In this document: piece after piece, positions 27,179 through 36,522 of the stretch | Numbering within the stretch: position 1 is the stretch's first letter | Layout: each line of letters starts with the position of its first letter | NCBI GenBank assembly: GCA_050258555.1 | Contig: JBLMZA010000072.1 | Location: forward strand, 1 to 44,090 | Reading direction: 5' to 3' | From: CAISDA01 sp050258555 | GTDB lineage: Bacteria > Bacteroidota > Ignavibacteria > UBA10030 > UBA8401 | Length of the DNA stretch: 44,090 nucleotides | Program-made: the position numbers and the translations under genes | The notes under the pieces: generated by a model | The model's input: only the letters and a program-made list of their open reading frames with translations | Database searches by the model: none | Told to the model about the DNA's origin: nothing

Positions 27179-27215
27179 AATCCCCGCCTCTCGATGACTT
27201 GAGCGGGCGGGGATT
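27179..27215. terminator. hairpin between pnp and aroA
   Basis: A perfect 10-bp stem (AATCCCCGCC at 27179-27188 with GGCGGGGATT at 27206-27215, 17-nt loop). In the transcription direction (minus) only TTGTCGT follows, so it is a weak terminator, an RNA-stabilising 3' end for pnp, or a partial read-through point into aroA. Confidence 0.5.
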
Positions 27216-27230
27216 ATTTTGTGTGTCTCT

Positions 27231-29354
27231 TTAGGCGGGTTGAACGGGTGTTTCCTTCGCCTTTTCCTGTTCCTTCGCCTGCGCAACCATGACTGCCTTG
27301 CGGCTCAGGTTCAGACGGCCCTTGTCGTCGATTTCCATCAGCTTGACATCGAACTGATCGCCGACCTTGAAGTGATCGGCCACCTTTTCGACGCGCTTGG
27401 TATCGAGCTGCGAGACGTGAACAAGGCCTTCCTTACCGGGCAGGATTTCGACGAATGCGCCGAAGTCCATGATCTTCTTCACCGTGGCATGGTAGACCTT
27501 GCCGACTTCGGGCGAAGCGGTAATGGCTTCGATCAGTTCGATCGCCTTATTGCTCGACTCGACCGACGTGGCCGCGATGACGACCGATCCGTCGTCTTCG
27601 ATGTTGATCTCCGCGCCGGAGGTCTGGACGATCGAGCGGATGTTCTTGCCGCCGGGTCCGATGACGGCGCCGATCATATCCACCGGGATCTTGATGGTGG
27701 TCAGGCGCGGCGCGTACTGGCTGATGTCGGTGCGCGGCTGCGCGATCACGGCGTTCATCTTGCCGAGAATATGCATGCGGCCTTCCTTCGCCTGGCCGAG
27801 CGCCGTTTCCATGATCTCGAGCGTGATGCCTTTGATCTTGATGTCCATCTGGAATGCCGTGATGCCTTCGGCCGTACCGCAGACCTTGAAGTCCATGTCG
27901 CCCAGATGATCCTCATTGCCGAGGATATCGGAGAGAACGGCGATGCGGTCGCCTTCCTTCACGAGTCCCATGGCGATGCCCGCAACGGGCTTCTTGAGCG
28001 GCACGCCGCCGTCGAAGAGTGCGAGCGTTCCGGCGCACACGGTCGCCATCGACGACGAACCGTTCGATTCGAGGATATCGGAAACGATGCGGACGGTATA
28101 CGGGAATTCCTTTTCCGTCGGCATCAGGATCTTCAGCGCGCGTTCGGCGAGGTTTCCGTGTCCGACTTCGCGGCGTCCCGTCATCAGGCGGCCTGTTTCG
28201 CCCACGCTGAAGGGCGGGAAGTTGTAATGGAGCATGAACCGGCGCGGCAGCTGGGGATTGAGCCCGTCTGTCATCTGTTCGTCGCTCTTCGTGCCGAGTG
28301 TGGCCGTGGTAAGTGACTGCGTTTCACCGCGCGTGAAGAGCGCCGAGCCGTGCGTGCGCGGCAGGAGTCCGACTTCGATCGAGATCGGGCGGATCTGCGT
28401 GAGCGTGCGGCCGTCGAGGCGCTTCTTGTCGCGGAGAATCATCTCGCGCATCTCGACTTTTTCGATGTCATGGAGGATCTGGTGTATGGCCTTCTCCTGC
28501 TCGGGATATTTTTCGGCAAGAGCGGCCTGGACGTCGGCTTCGATCGCCTCGTTCGCCGCGGCGCGTTCTTCCTTCTTCAGCACGGTGGCGACCGTGGTGC
28601 GGATCCGCTGCTCTGCCAGCTGCTTCACATCGGCCAGCAGCACGGGATCGACCTCAACGGGCGTCAGCGCAACCTTCTGCACGCCGACAGCGGCGGCAAA
28701 TTCGACCTGCAGCGCGCAGATCTGCTTGATCGCATCGTGTCCGAACTTCAGGGCGGCGAGCATATCCGTTTCGGAAATCTCTTTCGATTCGCCTTCGACC
28801 ATCATGATCGAATCCAGCGTTCCGGCCACGGTGATGTCCATATCGCTCGACTCGAGCTCGCTGAACGTCGGATTGATGATCATTTCGCCGTTCACGCGGC
28901 CCACGCGCACTTCGGCGATCGGTCCGTCGAACGGAAGGTCGGAAACCATGAGCGCCGCCGAAGCCGCGCAGGCTCCCAGCACATCGGCATCGTTCTGCTG
29001 GTCGGAGGAGAACACGGTGACGATCAGCTGCGTTTCGCGGCGGAAACCGTCGGGGAACATCGGCCGGATGGGCCGGTCGATCAGACGCGCCGAGAGGATC
29101 TCCTTATCGGTCGGACGTCCTTCGCGTTTCAGGAACCCGCCGGGTATCTTTCCGGCCGCGGCCATCTTCTCGCGGAATTCGACCTGCAGCGGGAAATAAT
29201 CGATTTCGTCCGCGCGGTCCTTCGTCGCCACGACGGTGGCAAGCACCATCGTATCGGCATATCGCGCCATGACGGCGCCATTCGCCTGCTTTGCGAACCG
29301 GCCTGTTTCGAACGACAGCGTATGCGCGCCGATTTTAATTTCTTTTGTTACCAT
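27231..29354 (-). CDS. pnp: polyribonucleotide nucleotidyltransferase (PNPase)
   Basis: 3'-5' phosphorolytic exoribonuclease and polymerase of mRNA decay. The 707 residues contain two RNase PH cores joined by a helical domain, the catalytic region (AVLSDILGNEDHLGDMDFKV), a KH domain (MIGAVIGPGGKNIR) and a C-terminal S1 domain (GKVYHATVKKIMDFGAFVEI). I start at ATG 29354 (MVTKEIKIGAHTL); an in-frame TTG at 29390 would add twelve residues across the rpsO-pnp hairpin. Last gene of the rimP operon. Confidence 0.96.
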   Translation of the reverse strand: MVTKEIKIGAHTLSFETGRFAKQANGAVMARYADTMVLATVVATKDRADEIDYFPLQVEFREKMAAAGKIPGGFLKREGRPTDKEILSARLIDRPIRPMFPDGFRRETQLIVTVFSSDQQNDADVLGACAASAALMVSDLPFDGPIAEVRVGRVNGEMIINPTFSELESSDMDITVAGTLDSIMMVEGESKEISETDMLAALKFGHDAIKQICALQVEFAAAVGVQKVALTPVEVDPVLLADVKQLAEQRIRTTVATVLKKEERAAANEAIEADVQAALAEKYPEQEKAIHQILHDIEKVEMREMILRDKKRLDGRTLTQIRPISIEVGLLPRTHGSALFTRGETQSLTTATLGTKSDEQMTDGLNPQLPRRFMLHYNFPPFSVGETGRLMTGRREVGHGNLAERALKILMPTEKEFPYTVRIVSDILESNGSSSMATVCAGTLALFDGGVPLKKPVAGIAMGLVKEGDRIAVLSDILGNEDHLGDMDFKVCGTAEGITAFQMDIKIKGITLEIMETALGQAKEGRMHILGKMNAVIAQPRTDISQYAPRLTTIKIPVDMIGAVIGPGGKNIRSIVQTSGAEINIEDDGSVVIAATSVESSNKAIELIEAITASPEVGKVYHATVKKIMDFGAFVEILPGKEGLVHVSQLDTKRVEKVADHFKVGDQFDVKLMEIDDKGRLNLSRKAVMVAQAKEQEKAKETPVQPA

Positions 29355-29383
29355 GTTTTTTTTCTTCAGTGTCAGTAATGTTT

Positions 29384-29399
29384 TGAGCAAAATTGCTCA
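29384..29399 (-). promoter_or_regulatory. hairpin in the rpsO-pnp spacer
   Basis: Perfect 7-bp stem TGAGCAA/TTGCTCA with a 2-nt spacer in the 60-nt gap between rpsO and pnp. In other bacteria this spacer holds an RNase III or RNase E processing site that controls pnp. No T tract follows, so processing is more likely than termination. Confidence 0.5.
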
Positions 29400-29414
29400 C
29401 CCCACGCGAACAGA

Positions 29415-29684
29415 TTATTTACGAATGTTCAATTCGGCGATAATCTTGCGGTACCGGTTGATATCCTTCTCCATCAGATAATCAAGCAGGCTGCGGCGCT
29501 TGCCGACCATGCGGAGCAGGCCGTGGCGCGAATGATGATCCTTCTTGTGCGAGGCGAAATGTTCCGCGAGCTCGTTGATGTTCTTCGTGAGAATGGCGAT
29601 CTGAACCTCGGGCGTACCCGTATCTTTGTCGTTTTTGCCGAATTTCGAAATCAACTCCTGCTTCATCGCTTTGGTGATTGCCAT
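29415..29684 (-). CDS. rpsO: 30S ribosomal protein S15
   Basis: Primary 16S-binding protein of the small subunit platform. 89 residues, full length, with the family signature DTGTPEVQIAILTKNINEL, SHKKDHHSRHGLL and RRSLLDYL. AAGGAG stands 5 nt before the ATG. It lies between ribF and pnp. Confidence 0.97.
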   Translation of the reverse strand: MAITKAMKQELISKFGKNDKDTGTPEVQIAILTKNINELAEHFASHKKDHHSRHGLLRMVGKRRSLLDYLMEKDINRYRKIIAELNIRK

Positions 29685-29705
29685 AGGGGCTCCTTGATTG
29701 AAAGA

Positions 29706-30644
29706 TTATTGAATGTTGTGTAAAATATTTTGAATCTGAACTTTGTCGTTGCCCATCTCCTCGACCAGTTCGCGGGGAGAGGAAAATTTCTTTTCATCAC
29801 GCGTCCGCTCGATGCATTCGACGGTCAGCGTCTCGTCGTAGATGTCGGCGTCGAAGTCGAAGATGTTCACTTCGATCGTGCGCTCATGCGTTTCAAAAAA
29901 CGTGGGCAGCACGCCCACGCTCATCATGCCGCCGAAGCGGCGTCCGCCGGAGACCGCCGTCACGGCATAGACGCCGATTTTCGGCACGGCCTTTCGCGCA
30001 TCGTCGAGGATGATGTTGGCCGTCGGATAGCCGAGCGCCTTTCCGCGTCCGTGTCCGCGCACCACCGTGCCTGAGAAGGCATACCGGTAGCCGAGCATGC
30101 GGTTGGCCAGCGGCATTGCGCCTTCGGCAATCGCATGCCGGATGCGCGAGCTGCTCACCGATTCTCCGTCCACCTGCATCATCTTCACCGCCGAGACGGA
30201 GAAATTGTACTGGTTGCCGAGCGCGACGACGTCGTTCATGCCCGCTTCCCGGTCGCGGCCGAAGTGATGGTTGTAGCCTTCGATGACCTCTGTGACGCCG
30301 ACGCCGTTGATGATATATTCCAGATAAAACTCGCGCGGCGTCTTGCGCGAAAACTCGTATGTGAACGGAACGGCGAACACGACGTCGACGCCGAGCGCTT
30401 CGATGCACTTCAGCTTTTCATCGAGCGTGGTGAGCATCGCGACGCGCTTCGTTCCGCCGCTGACGACTTCCTTCGGATGCGGCTCGAACGTCACGACGAC
30501 GCTTCTGCCGCCCAGCGCCCGCGCACGCGCAACCGCTTCGCGCACGATTTCCTGATGCGCCGTATGGACTCCGTCGAAGGCTCCGATCGTAATCACCGAA
30601 TTCTTGTCGTACCGGATCATATCAAGGCGATGAACGACTTCCAT
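29706..30644 (-). CDS. ribF: bifunctional riboflavin kinase / FAD synthetase
   Basis: Makes FMN and FAD. In the 312 residues the N-terminal nucleotidyltransferase domain has IGAFDGVHTAHQEI and FEPHPKEV, then GYNHHFGRDREAG and SSSRIRHAI. The C-terminal flavokinase domain has GRGKALGYPTANI and GVYAVTA. It is placed 3 nt after truB and 21 nt before rpsO, the usual truB-ribF-rpsO order. Confidence 0.95.
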   Translation of the reverse strand: MEVVHRLDMIRYDKNSVITIGAFDGVHTAHQEIVREAVARARALGGRSVVVTFEPHPKEVVSGGTKRVAMLTTLDEKLKCIEALGVDVVFAVPFTYEFSRKTPREFYLEYIINGVGVTEVIEGYNHHFGRDREAGMNDVVALGNQYNFSVSAVKMMQVDGESVSSSRIRHAIAEGAMPLANRMLGYRYAFSGTVVRGHGRGKALGYPTANIILDDARKAVPKIGVYAVTAVSGGRRFGGMMSVGVLPTFFETHERTIEVNIFDFDADIYDETLTVECIERTRDEKKFSSPRELVEEMGNDKVQIQNILHNIQ

Positions 30645-30647
30645 AGA

Positions 30648-31361
30648 CTACCCGGCACTCGTATTGGTGATTTTCGATTCCAGCGTATGAAGCTCCTCGA
30701 TGCGCAGCGCATCGTTCACATGATGCGTTCCGATGCGCGTGCGCCGCAGGCTCTGCAGATACGCGCCGCAGCCGAGCTTTGCACCGCATTCGTCGGCCAC
30801 GGAACGGATGTAGGTTCCCTTCGAACAGACGATGCGGAATGTCACCAGCGGCAGAGCGATGTCCGTCACCTCGAGCTCCGAAATCGTCACCTCGCGCGGC
30901 TTGCGCTCGATCTCGCGTCCCTTGCGCGCATATTTGTACAACGGCTTGCCGTTATGCTTCACGGCCGAATACATCGGAGCCACCTGCTGCTGCGTTCCGA
31001 TGAAGGACGCAAGCGCGCTTCGGATTTCATCCTCCGTCAGATGGCTGTACGGCCTGTGCTCGATCACCTCGGTCTCCGAATCGAAGCTCGGGGTCCGCGC
31101 GCCGAGCTCGATCGTCGCCACGTATTCCTTTTCCAGTCCCGAAAATTCGTCGATGATCTTCGTCTTTTTGCCCGTGCAGATGATCAGGAGTCCGGTCGCG
31201 TTCGGATCGAGCGTGCCCGCATGGCCGACTTTCTTCACGTTGAACGTGAGACGCACGCGGCTCACCACATCGAACGAGGTCCAGTTTGCAGGCTTGTCCA
31301 CAAACAGGATCTCCCCCTCGTGAAAATCAAGAGACGATTTTATTGTCGCTGTTTCAATCAT
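30648..31361 (-). CDS. truB: tRNA pseudouridine(55) synthase
   Basis: Makes pseudouridine 55 in the T loop of tRNA. The 237 residues have the catalytic Asp in VGHAGTLDPNATGLL, with VDKPANWTSFDVV before it and RIVCSKGTYIRSVADECG in the second half. At 237 residues it lacks the C-terminal PUA domain of longer TruB forms. Its ATG overlaps the rbfA stop (ATGA). Confidence 0.95.
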   Translation of the reverse strand: MIETATIKSSLDFHEGEILFVDKPANWTSFDVVSRVRLTFNVKKVGHAGTLDPNATGLLIICTGKKTKIIDEFSGLEKEYVATIELGARTPSFDSETEVIEHRPYSHLTEDEIRSALASFIGTQQQVAPMYSAVKHNGKPLYKYARKGREIERKPREVTISELEVTDIALPLVTFRIVCSKGTYIRSVADECGAKLGCGAYLQSLRRTRIGTHHVNDALRIEELHTLESKITNTSAG

Positions 31362-31765
31362 TCTTTTGCGCTGTCATCCTTCTCTTCGCCTCCGCCCTGT
31401 TCGTCATCTTCCTTCGGCGGCGGATCGTCCTTGTGGATCTTCTTGATGAGCTCTTCCAGGTGCTGCACGCGATCCAGCGTCGCGTCATGATAGAACTGCA
31501 GCGCCGGCAGATACTTCATCGAGACACGCGAGGCCATCTGCATGCGTATCTCCTTCTTCTGCGATTCGAGATGCTTCAGCGTCTTTTCCCGCACCTCGTC
31601 CGATCCGAAGATGCTGACGTACACCTTTGCCAGCCTCAGATCGGGCGTCATGCGCACTTCCGTCACCGTGGTGAATCCCAGTCCCGCGTCCGCGCTTGCG
31701 CGCGAAACGATCGAGCCGAGCTCATGCCGCAGCAGCGATGCCACTTTTTCCAGTCTCAACGCCAC
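31358..31765 (-). CDS. rbfA: 30S ribosome-binding factor RbfA
   Basis: Late assembly factor of the 30S subunit. The 135-residue product starts at GTG 31765, fixed by AAGGAGG 7 nt upstream (VALRLEKVASLLRHEL). It has the KH-type core (DLRLAKVYVSIFG and YLPALQFYHDATLD) and an acidic C-terminal tail. An in-frame ATG at 31861 would overlap the end of infB and is unlikely. It lies between infB and truB, coupled to truB by overlap. Confidence 0.93.
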   Translation of the reverse strand: MALRLEKVASLLRHELGSIVSRASADAGLGFTTVTEVRMTPDLRLAKVYVSIFGSDEVREKTLKHLESQKKEIRMQMASRVSMKYLPALQFYHDATLDRVQHLEELIKKIHKDDPPPKEDDEQGGGEEKDDSAKE

Positions 31766-31793
31766 GATTCCGCCTCCTTGCTGATTCCGTGCA

Positions 31794-34595
31794 TTACACA
31801 AGTTTCCGTTTGGTCTCGACCGTCTTGAACGCTTCGATCGTGTCGCCCGCCTTGATATCATTGAAGTTGTCGAGCCCGATACCGCACTCGAATCCGGTTT
31901 CGACTTCCTTCACGTCCTCCTTGAAGCGCTTGAGCGACGCGATGCCGCCTTCGAAGATCGAGATGCCGTCGCGGACCAGGCGCACGCGGTTGTTGCGGAC
32001 GATCTTGCCGTCGGTCACATAACAGCCGGCGATCGTTCCAACCTTCGGCACCTTGAACGTCTCGCGGACCTCGACCGTGGCCGTGACTTCCTCGGTCAGA
32101 GTCGGCGCGAGCATGCCTTCGAGCGCATCTTTTAATTCGTTGATGGCGTTGTAGATGATGTTGTAGAGGCGAAGGTCGACCTTTTCCTTCTCCGCGAGCC
32201 GCCGGGCATTGAGATTCGGACGGACCTGGAAGCCGACAATGATCGCGTTCGATGCCGCAGCCAGCAGCACGTCGCTTTCAGAGATTGCGCCCACGCCCTT
32301 GTGGATGACGCGGATCTTGACCTCGTCCGTCGACAGCTTGAGCAGCGCGTCGGAAAGCGCTTCGACCGAACCGTCCACGTCGCCCTTGACGATGATGGAG
32401 AGTTCCTGGATCTTCTTGCCTGCCTGGATCTGTTCCGAAATATCGTCCAGTGTCACGAAGCGGATCTGGCGGAAGTCCTGTTCGCGCTTGAGCTGCTGGC
32501 GCTTGAGGCTGATCTCGCGGGCCTGACGGTCCGTTTCCATGACGATGAACTGATCGCCCGCCTGCGGAATGCCGTCGAAACCGAGCAGCTGCACCGGCGC
32601 AGACGGTCCGGCGGCGTCGAGCCTGTTGCCGCGCTCGTCATACATCGCCTTCACCTTGCCGTTGAAGATACCGGCCAGGAACGGATCGCCCACATGGAGC
32701 GTGCCCTTCTGAATCAGCACGGTGGCGAGAATGCCCTTGCCCTTGTCGAGCTGGGCTTCGACCACGGCGCCGCGCGCCAGGCGGTCGGGATTCGCCTTCA
32801 TATCGAGCAGTTCGGCTTCGAGAAGGATCTTCTCGAGCAGCAGGTCCACGTTCTTTCCGGAACGCGCCGACACTTCGACGCTCTGATACTTGCCGCCCCA
32901 TTCCTCGACGAGCACATCCTTGTCTGCAAGCTGCTGGCGGATGCGGTCGGGATTCGCCTCGGGCTTGTCGATCTTGTTGATGGCGATGATGATCGGAACG
33001 CCGGCGGCCTTCGCATGGCTGATGGCCTCGAGCGTCTGGGGCATCACATTGTCCTCGGCGGCGATCACCAGCACGACGATATCCGTCAGCTGTGCGCCGC
33101 GGGCGCGCATCGCCGTGAAGGCTTCGTGGCCCGGCGTATCGAGGAATGTGATATGCTTTCCTTTTTCCGTCGTCACTTCATAGGCGCCGATATGCTGCGT
33201 GATGCCGCCCGATTCGCCCGCAACCACATTTGTGCGGCGGATATAGTCGAGCAGAGAGGTCTTGCCGTGATCGACATGGCCCATGATCGTGACCACGGGA
33301 GCACGCGACTGAAGCTTTTCCTCCGGATCGGGCTGGTCTTCGAGCACATCGACCGTGAACTCGTCCTGGAATTCGACCTGATAGTCGTATTCGTCGGCCA
33401 CCAGCACAATCGTATCCTTGTCGAGGCGCTGGTTGATCGAGACCATCATGCCAAGCTGTATACACTTCTGTATGATCTCGGCAACCGAGACCTTCATGAG
33501 ATTGGCGAGTTCGCCGACGGTGACGAATTCGGTCACGCGCAAAATGCCCGCTTCAAGCAGCGCGGCTTCTTTCGCGGCGGCTTCCTGCTCTTCGCGCTTC
33601 TCCTTCTTCTTCTTGCGGTGCGCCGCACGCTGGCTCACCGTGCCCGATTCTTCCATCTCGGCGAGCGTGCGCTTGATGGCCTCGTTGACCTGCACATCGT
33701 TCACTTCGTGATGGCGGAGCTTTTTCTTCTTCTTCTTTTTCTTGGCGGCTGCGGCGGCGGTTTCGGCTTCCACCTCCACCGCGGTCTTTGCCTTTGCCGG
33801 CTTCTCGTCTTTGACTTTTTTCTTCTTCTTTTTCTTCTTCTTTGCCTCTTCTTCCGCCGCGGCATCCGATTTCTTCGTCGACGGCGTGACGGCGGGCTTC
33901 GAAAGATCGATCTTCCCCTTGATCGTCAGGCCGAACTTCTTGCCCTTTTCCGGAACGCGCGTTCTGAAGTCCTTCGTCTCGACCGGCTTCGGTCCTGCGG
34001 GCTTCTCGGGCTGTTTCGCGGCGGCTTCCACAGGCGCCGTTTCCGCCTGAACCGTCGCAGGCGCCTTTTCGGATGCATGGGCTGCAGGCTGGACCGGTGC
34101 TGCCGCCGCCGGTTCTGTCGCGGCTTCTGCCGCCTGAGGAGCGGGTTCGGATGCAACCGCCGGAGTCGTCGACGTCTCGGACGCGGCCGCAGGCGTCTCT
34201 GTCGCTTCGGCATGGGCGCCAGACTCCTGGACTGAAGCCGCAGCCTGCACCGGTGCTTCCGGCTGCTTTTCTGCAGCCGAAGTCGCGGCGGCGGGCTGAG
34301 CCTGGGCCGGTTTCTGCACCGGCTCGGGCTGTGCCTCGACCTTCTTCGCTGCTTCGGTCGCGCGACGACGCGATTCCTTCATCTCGGACAGCTTCTTCTG
34401 GTACTTATCCGCCACTTCCTTTTCCTTCTTGAAGTGGATCATGATGTCCTTGAGCATGTCGTCTTCGATCGGCGACATGTGGTTCTTGATCTTATACCCT
34501 TTCTTCAGCAGAAATTCGATAAGCGTGTCGCTGGCGAGATTCAGTTCGGTTGCGAGTTTATAAAGCTTAATTTTTTTCTCGATTGCCTCAGGCAT
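31794..34595 (-). CDS. infB: translation initiation factor IF-2
   Basis: GTPase that places fMet-tRNA on the 30S subunit. Of 933 residues, 1-55 form the IF2_N-type domain. About 75-300 is a low-complexity Ala/Pro/Glu/Lys linker with two pure lysine runs (252-260 and 285-292). A second IF2_N domain follows near 350-400. The G domain starts at GHVDHGKT (439-446) with DTPGHEAF and AINKIDKP, and domains II-IV complete it. The ATG at 34595 has AAAGGA 5 nt upstream; an in-frame TTG at 34625 is unlikely. Confidence 0.97.
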   Translation of the reverse strand: MPEAIEKKIKLYKLATELNLASDTLIEFLLKKGYKIKNHMSPIEDDMLKDIMIHFKKEKEVADKYQKKLSEMKESRRRATEAAKKVEAQPEPVQKPAQAQPAAATSAAEKQPEAPVQAAASVQESGAHAEATETPAAASETSTTPAVASEPAPQAAEAATEPAAAAPVQPAAHASEKAPATVQAETAPVEAAAKQPEKPAGPKPVETKDFRTRVPEKGKKFGLTIKGKIDLSKPAVTPSTKKSDAAAEEEAKKKKKKKKKVKDEKPAKAKTAVEVEAETAAAAAKKKKKKKKLRHHEVNDVQVNEAIKRTLAEMEESGTVSQRAAHRKKKKEKREEQEAAAKEAALLEAGILRVTEFVTVGELANLMKVSVAEIIQKCIQLGMMVSINQRLDKDTIVLVADEYDYQVEFQDEFTVDVLEDQPDPEEKLQSRAPVVTIMGHVDHGKTSLLDYIRRTNVVAGESGGITQHIGAYEVTTEKGKHITFLDTPGHEAFTAMRARGAQLTDIVVLVIAAEDNVMPQTLEAISHAKAAGVPIIIAINKIDKPEANPDRIRQQLADKDVLVEEWGGKYQSVEVSARSGKNVDLLLEKILLEAELLDMKANPDRLARGAVVEAQLDKGKGILATVLIQKGTLHVGDPFLAGIFNGKVKAMYDERGNRLDAAGPSAPVQLLGFDGIPQAGDQFIVMETDRQAREISLKRQQLKREQDFRQIRFVTLDDISEQIQAGKKIQELSIIVKGDVDGSVEALSDALLKLSTDEVKIRVIHKGVGAISESDVLLAAASNAIIVGFQVRPNLNARRLAEKEKVDLRLYNIIYNAINELKDALEGMLAPTLTEEVTATVEVRETFKVPKVGTIAGCYVTDGKIVRNNRVRLVRDGISIFEGGIASLKRFKEDVKEVETGFECGIGLDNFNDIKAGDTIEAFKTVETKRKLV

Positions 34596-34668
34596 TGCAT
34601 TCCTTTGAGTTTTAGTGTCGTGCAAAACAGCCTTCCTTCACAAACGGCAAGGCACAGCGGGATTCACG

Positions 34669-35961
34669 TTACGATGGCTGACGGGACTCCTCCTCTTCAT
34701 CCATCTGCTCCTGCGATTCTTCCTCGTCCTCTTCTTCCGCCTCTTCAAACTCAGTTTTGATCAACGTCACAATTTCTTCGACCTTTTCGGGCGAGAGCTC
34801 GAGCATGCGCGCGAGTTCCGCAGCCGGGGCGTCGATCACTTCCTTTGCCGTCGAATAACCGTTCTCGATGAACTTCGCGAACACCTCTTCTCCGATTTCC
34901 TCCTTGAATTCTTCGAGATCGATGTCGTATTCGCTGCTTTCCTTCACCAGCTGCAGGTCGTATCCGGACAGCTTGCTTGCCAGGCGGATGTTCTGTCCCC
35001 CTTTGCCGATGGCAAGCGACACCTGGTCTTCGTCCACCAGCACGGTCGCCTTTTTCGCCTCATGGTCGATCTGTATGCTCTTGAGCTTTGCCGGAGCGAG
35101 CGCGCGCTGTATGAAAACCGACGGCTCGTCGCTGTAATTGATCACATCGATGTTCTCATTGTTCAGCTCGCGCACGATCGCATGGATGCGGACGCCCTTC
35201 ATGCCGACGCAGGCGCCGACGGCGTCGATGCGGTCATCATGCGATTCGACTGCCACCTTCGCGCGTTCCCCGGGCTCGCGGGCGATGCCCTTGATCTCGA
35301 TGATGCCGTCGTAGATTTCCGGGATCTCGATTTCGAAGAGCCGCTCGAGAAACTGCGGGCTCGAGCGCGAGATGACGACTGTCGGATTTGTCGCGTTCTT
35401 CCTGACTTCCTTCACGATGGCGCGCACCGTATCGCCCTTCTTGTAGCGCTCCTTGTAGATCTGCTCGCTCTTCGGAAGAAGCAGCTCCGTCTTGTTGTGC
35501 ATCACCATGATATCGTTATTGCGTATCTGGTAGACCTCGCCCACGATGATTTCGCCAAGGGAATTGTTGTATTCGTTGAAGATGAGTTCCTTCTCGATCT
35601 CCTTGACGCGCTGCGTGAAGTTCTGCTTCGCAGTCGTGATGAGCCTGCGTCCGAAATCCTCGAGCTGAAGAATTTCCACATAATCTTCGCCCACATCGAT
35701 GTCTTCGCCCGAGAGCTTCTTCACCGTCGCCGGATCGATCTGCCGGACGGGATCCTCGACGACTTCGACGACTTCGCGTTCGAGATAGATTTCGATGTCG
35801 CCCTTGTCCATATTGACGACAACATCGAACTTGGCGGTCGGTCCGTATTTCTTGCGGACCATCATGCCGAAGATGTCCTCGACGATGCCGGCAAGAATAT
35901 CCTTATCTATGCTCTTCTCACGAACAAGCCCGGAAAAAGATTCGACAATTTCATGATTCAT
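34669..35961 (-). CDS. nusA: transcription termination/antitermination factor NusA
   Basis: RNA polymerase-binding pausing, termination and antitermination factor. The 430 residues show the NusA N-terminal domain, S1 (VGEVYQIRNNDIMVMH), KH1 (AVGACVGMKGVRIHAIVREL) and KH2 (SLAIGKGGQNIRLASKL). A short helical region and a strongly acidic tail (EEAEEEDEEESQEQMDEEEE) follow. GGAG precedes the ATG. It follows rimP by 29 nt. The operon's leader holds a terminator that NusA could act on. Confidence 0.96.
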   Translation of the reverse strand: MNHEIVESFSGLVREKSIDKDILAGIVEDIFGMMVRKKYGPTAKFDVVVNMDKGDIEIYLEREVVEVVEDPVRQIDPATVKKLSGEDIDVGEDYVEILQLEDFGRRLITTAKQNFTQRVKEIEKELIFNEYNNSLGEIIVGEVYQIRNNDIMVMHNKTELLLPKSEQIYKERYKKGDTVRAIVKEVRKNATNPTVVISRSSPQFLERLFEIEIPEIYDGIIEIKGIAREPGERAKVAVESHDDRIDAVGACVGMKGVRIHAIVRELNNENIDVINYSDEPSVFIQRALAPAKLKSIQIDHEAKKATVLVDEDQVSLAIGKGGQNIRLASKLSGYDLQLVKESSEYDIDLEEFKEEIGEEVFAKFIENGYSTAKEVIDAPAAELARMLELSPEKVEEIVTLIKTEFEEAEEEDEEESQEQMDEEEESRQPS

Positions 35962-35990
35962 TGCAGCACTCCAAAAAATGTAATGGTGGT

Positions 35991-36464
35991 CTACTTGCGT
36001 TTCTTCAGTTGAGGGACGACGAACGCCTTCTGTATCGCGTTGATCGGGATAATGGCCGGCGGACCGCCGGCGGCCGGCAGCAGCACGATGCGTTCTTCAT
36101 CCGCGCTTTCGAGCGTTCCTTCCGTCGTCTTCACTCCCTCTTCCTGCCGGTACGTGACGGCGAGCAGACGTCCGATGTTCTTTCTGTACTGGCGGGGAAT
36201 GTGTATGGGACGGCTGAGGTCGGGCGAGGAAACATCGAGGCGGTATGCACCAAGAATGAGATCCTGTTCGTCGAGAGTCTCCGATATTTCGCGGCTGATA
36301 TCACTGACGGTATCGATCGTGATGCCCTCATCGGTATCGACGTATACTTCGAGCACTTTGCTTCGCAGTTCTCCGCGCATCACGATCTCGGTGACGAACG
36401 CCCCATGCCTCGCTGCGGTCTCCGCAGCGATCTGTTCTATGTGTTGGAGTAAGGTCTGCGTCAT
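35991..36464 (-). CDS. rimP: ribosome maturation factor RimP
   Basis: 30S assembly factor. The 157-residue protein has the RimP core: EVYVDTDEGITIDTVSDISR, DLILGAYRLDVSSPDLSRP and a C-terminal SH3-like domain. The ATG at 36464 (MTQTLLQHIEQIA) has no visible Shine-Dalgarno sequence. In-frame starts further upstream run through the leader terminator and promoter and are not credible. It opens the rimP-nusA-infB-rbfA-truB-ribF-rpsO-pnp run. Confidence 0.92.
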   Translation of the reverse strand: MTQTLLQHIEQIAAETAARHGAFVTEIVMRGELRSKVLEVYVDTDEGITIDTVSDISREISETLDEQDLILGAYRLDVSSPDLSRPIHIPRQYRKNIGRLLAVTYRQEEGVKTTEGTLESADEERIVLLPAAGGPPAIIPINAIQKAFVVPQLKKRK

Positions 36465-36480
36465 GTGTTGTGTTGTGCCC

Positions 36481-36508
36481 AAAAAAAAGTCCCGCAACTG
36501 GCGGGACT
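36481..36508 (-). terminator. intrinsic terminator in the rimP-nusA operon leader (candidate attenuator)
   Basis: An 8-bp stem (AGTCCCGC/GCGGGACT, arms 36488-36495 and 36501-36508, 5-nt loop) runs on the minus strand into seven further T residues. It lies between the predicted start site (about 36516) and rimP (36464). The region upstream on this strand holds no minus-strand gene to terminate, so it probably controls its own operon. Confidence 0.75.
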
Positions 36509-36522
36509 CAATCAACACTACT

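Noticed and set aside
32301..34235. 644-codon open frame on the plus strand opposite infB
   Set aside because: It is antisense to a complete IF-2 gene, arises from high G+C third-position bias, and its translation is a compositional mirror with no recognisable domain.
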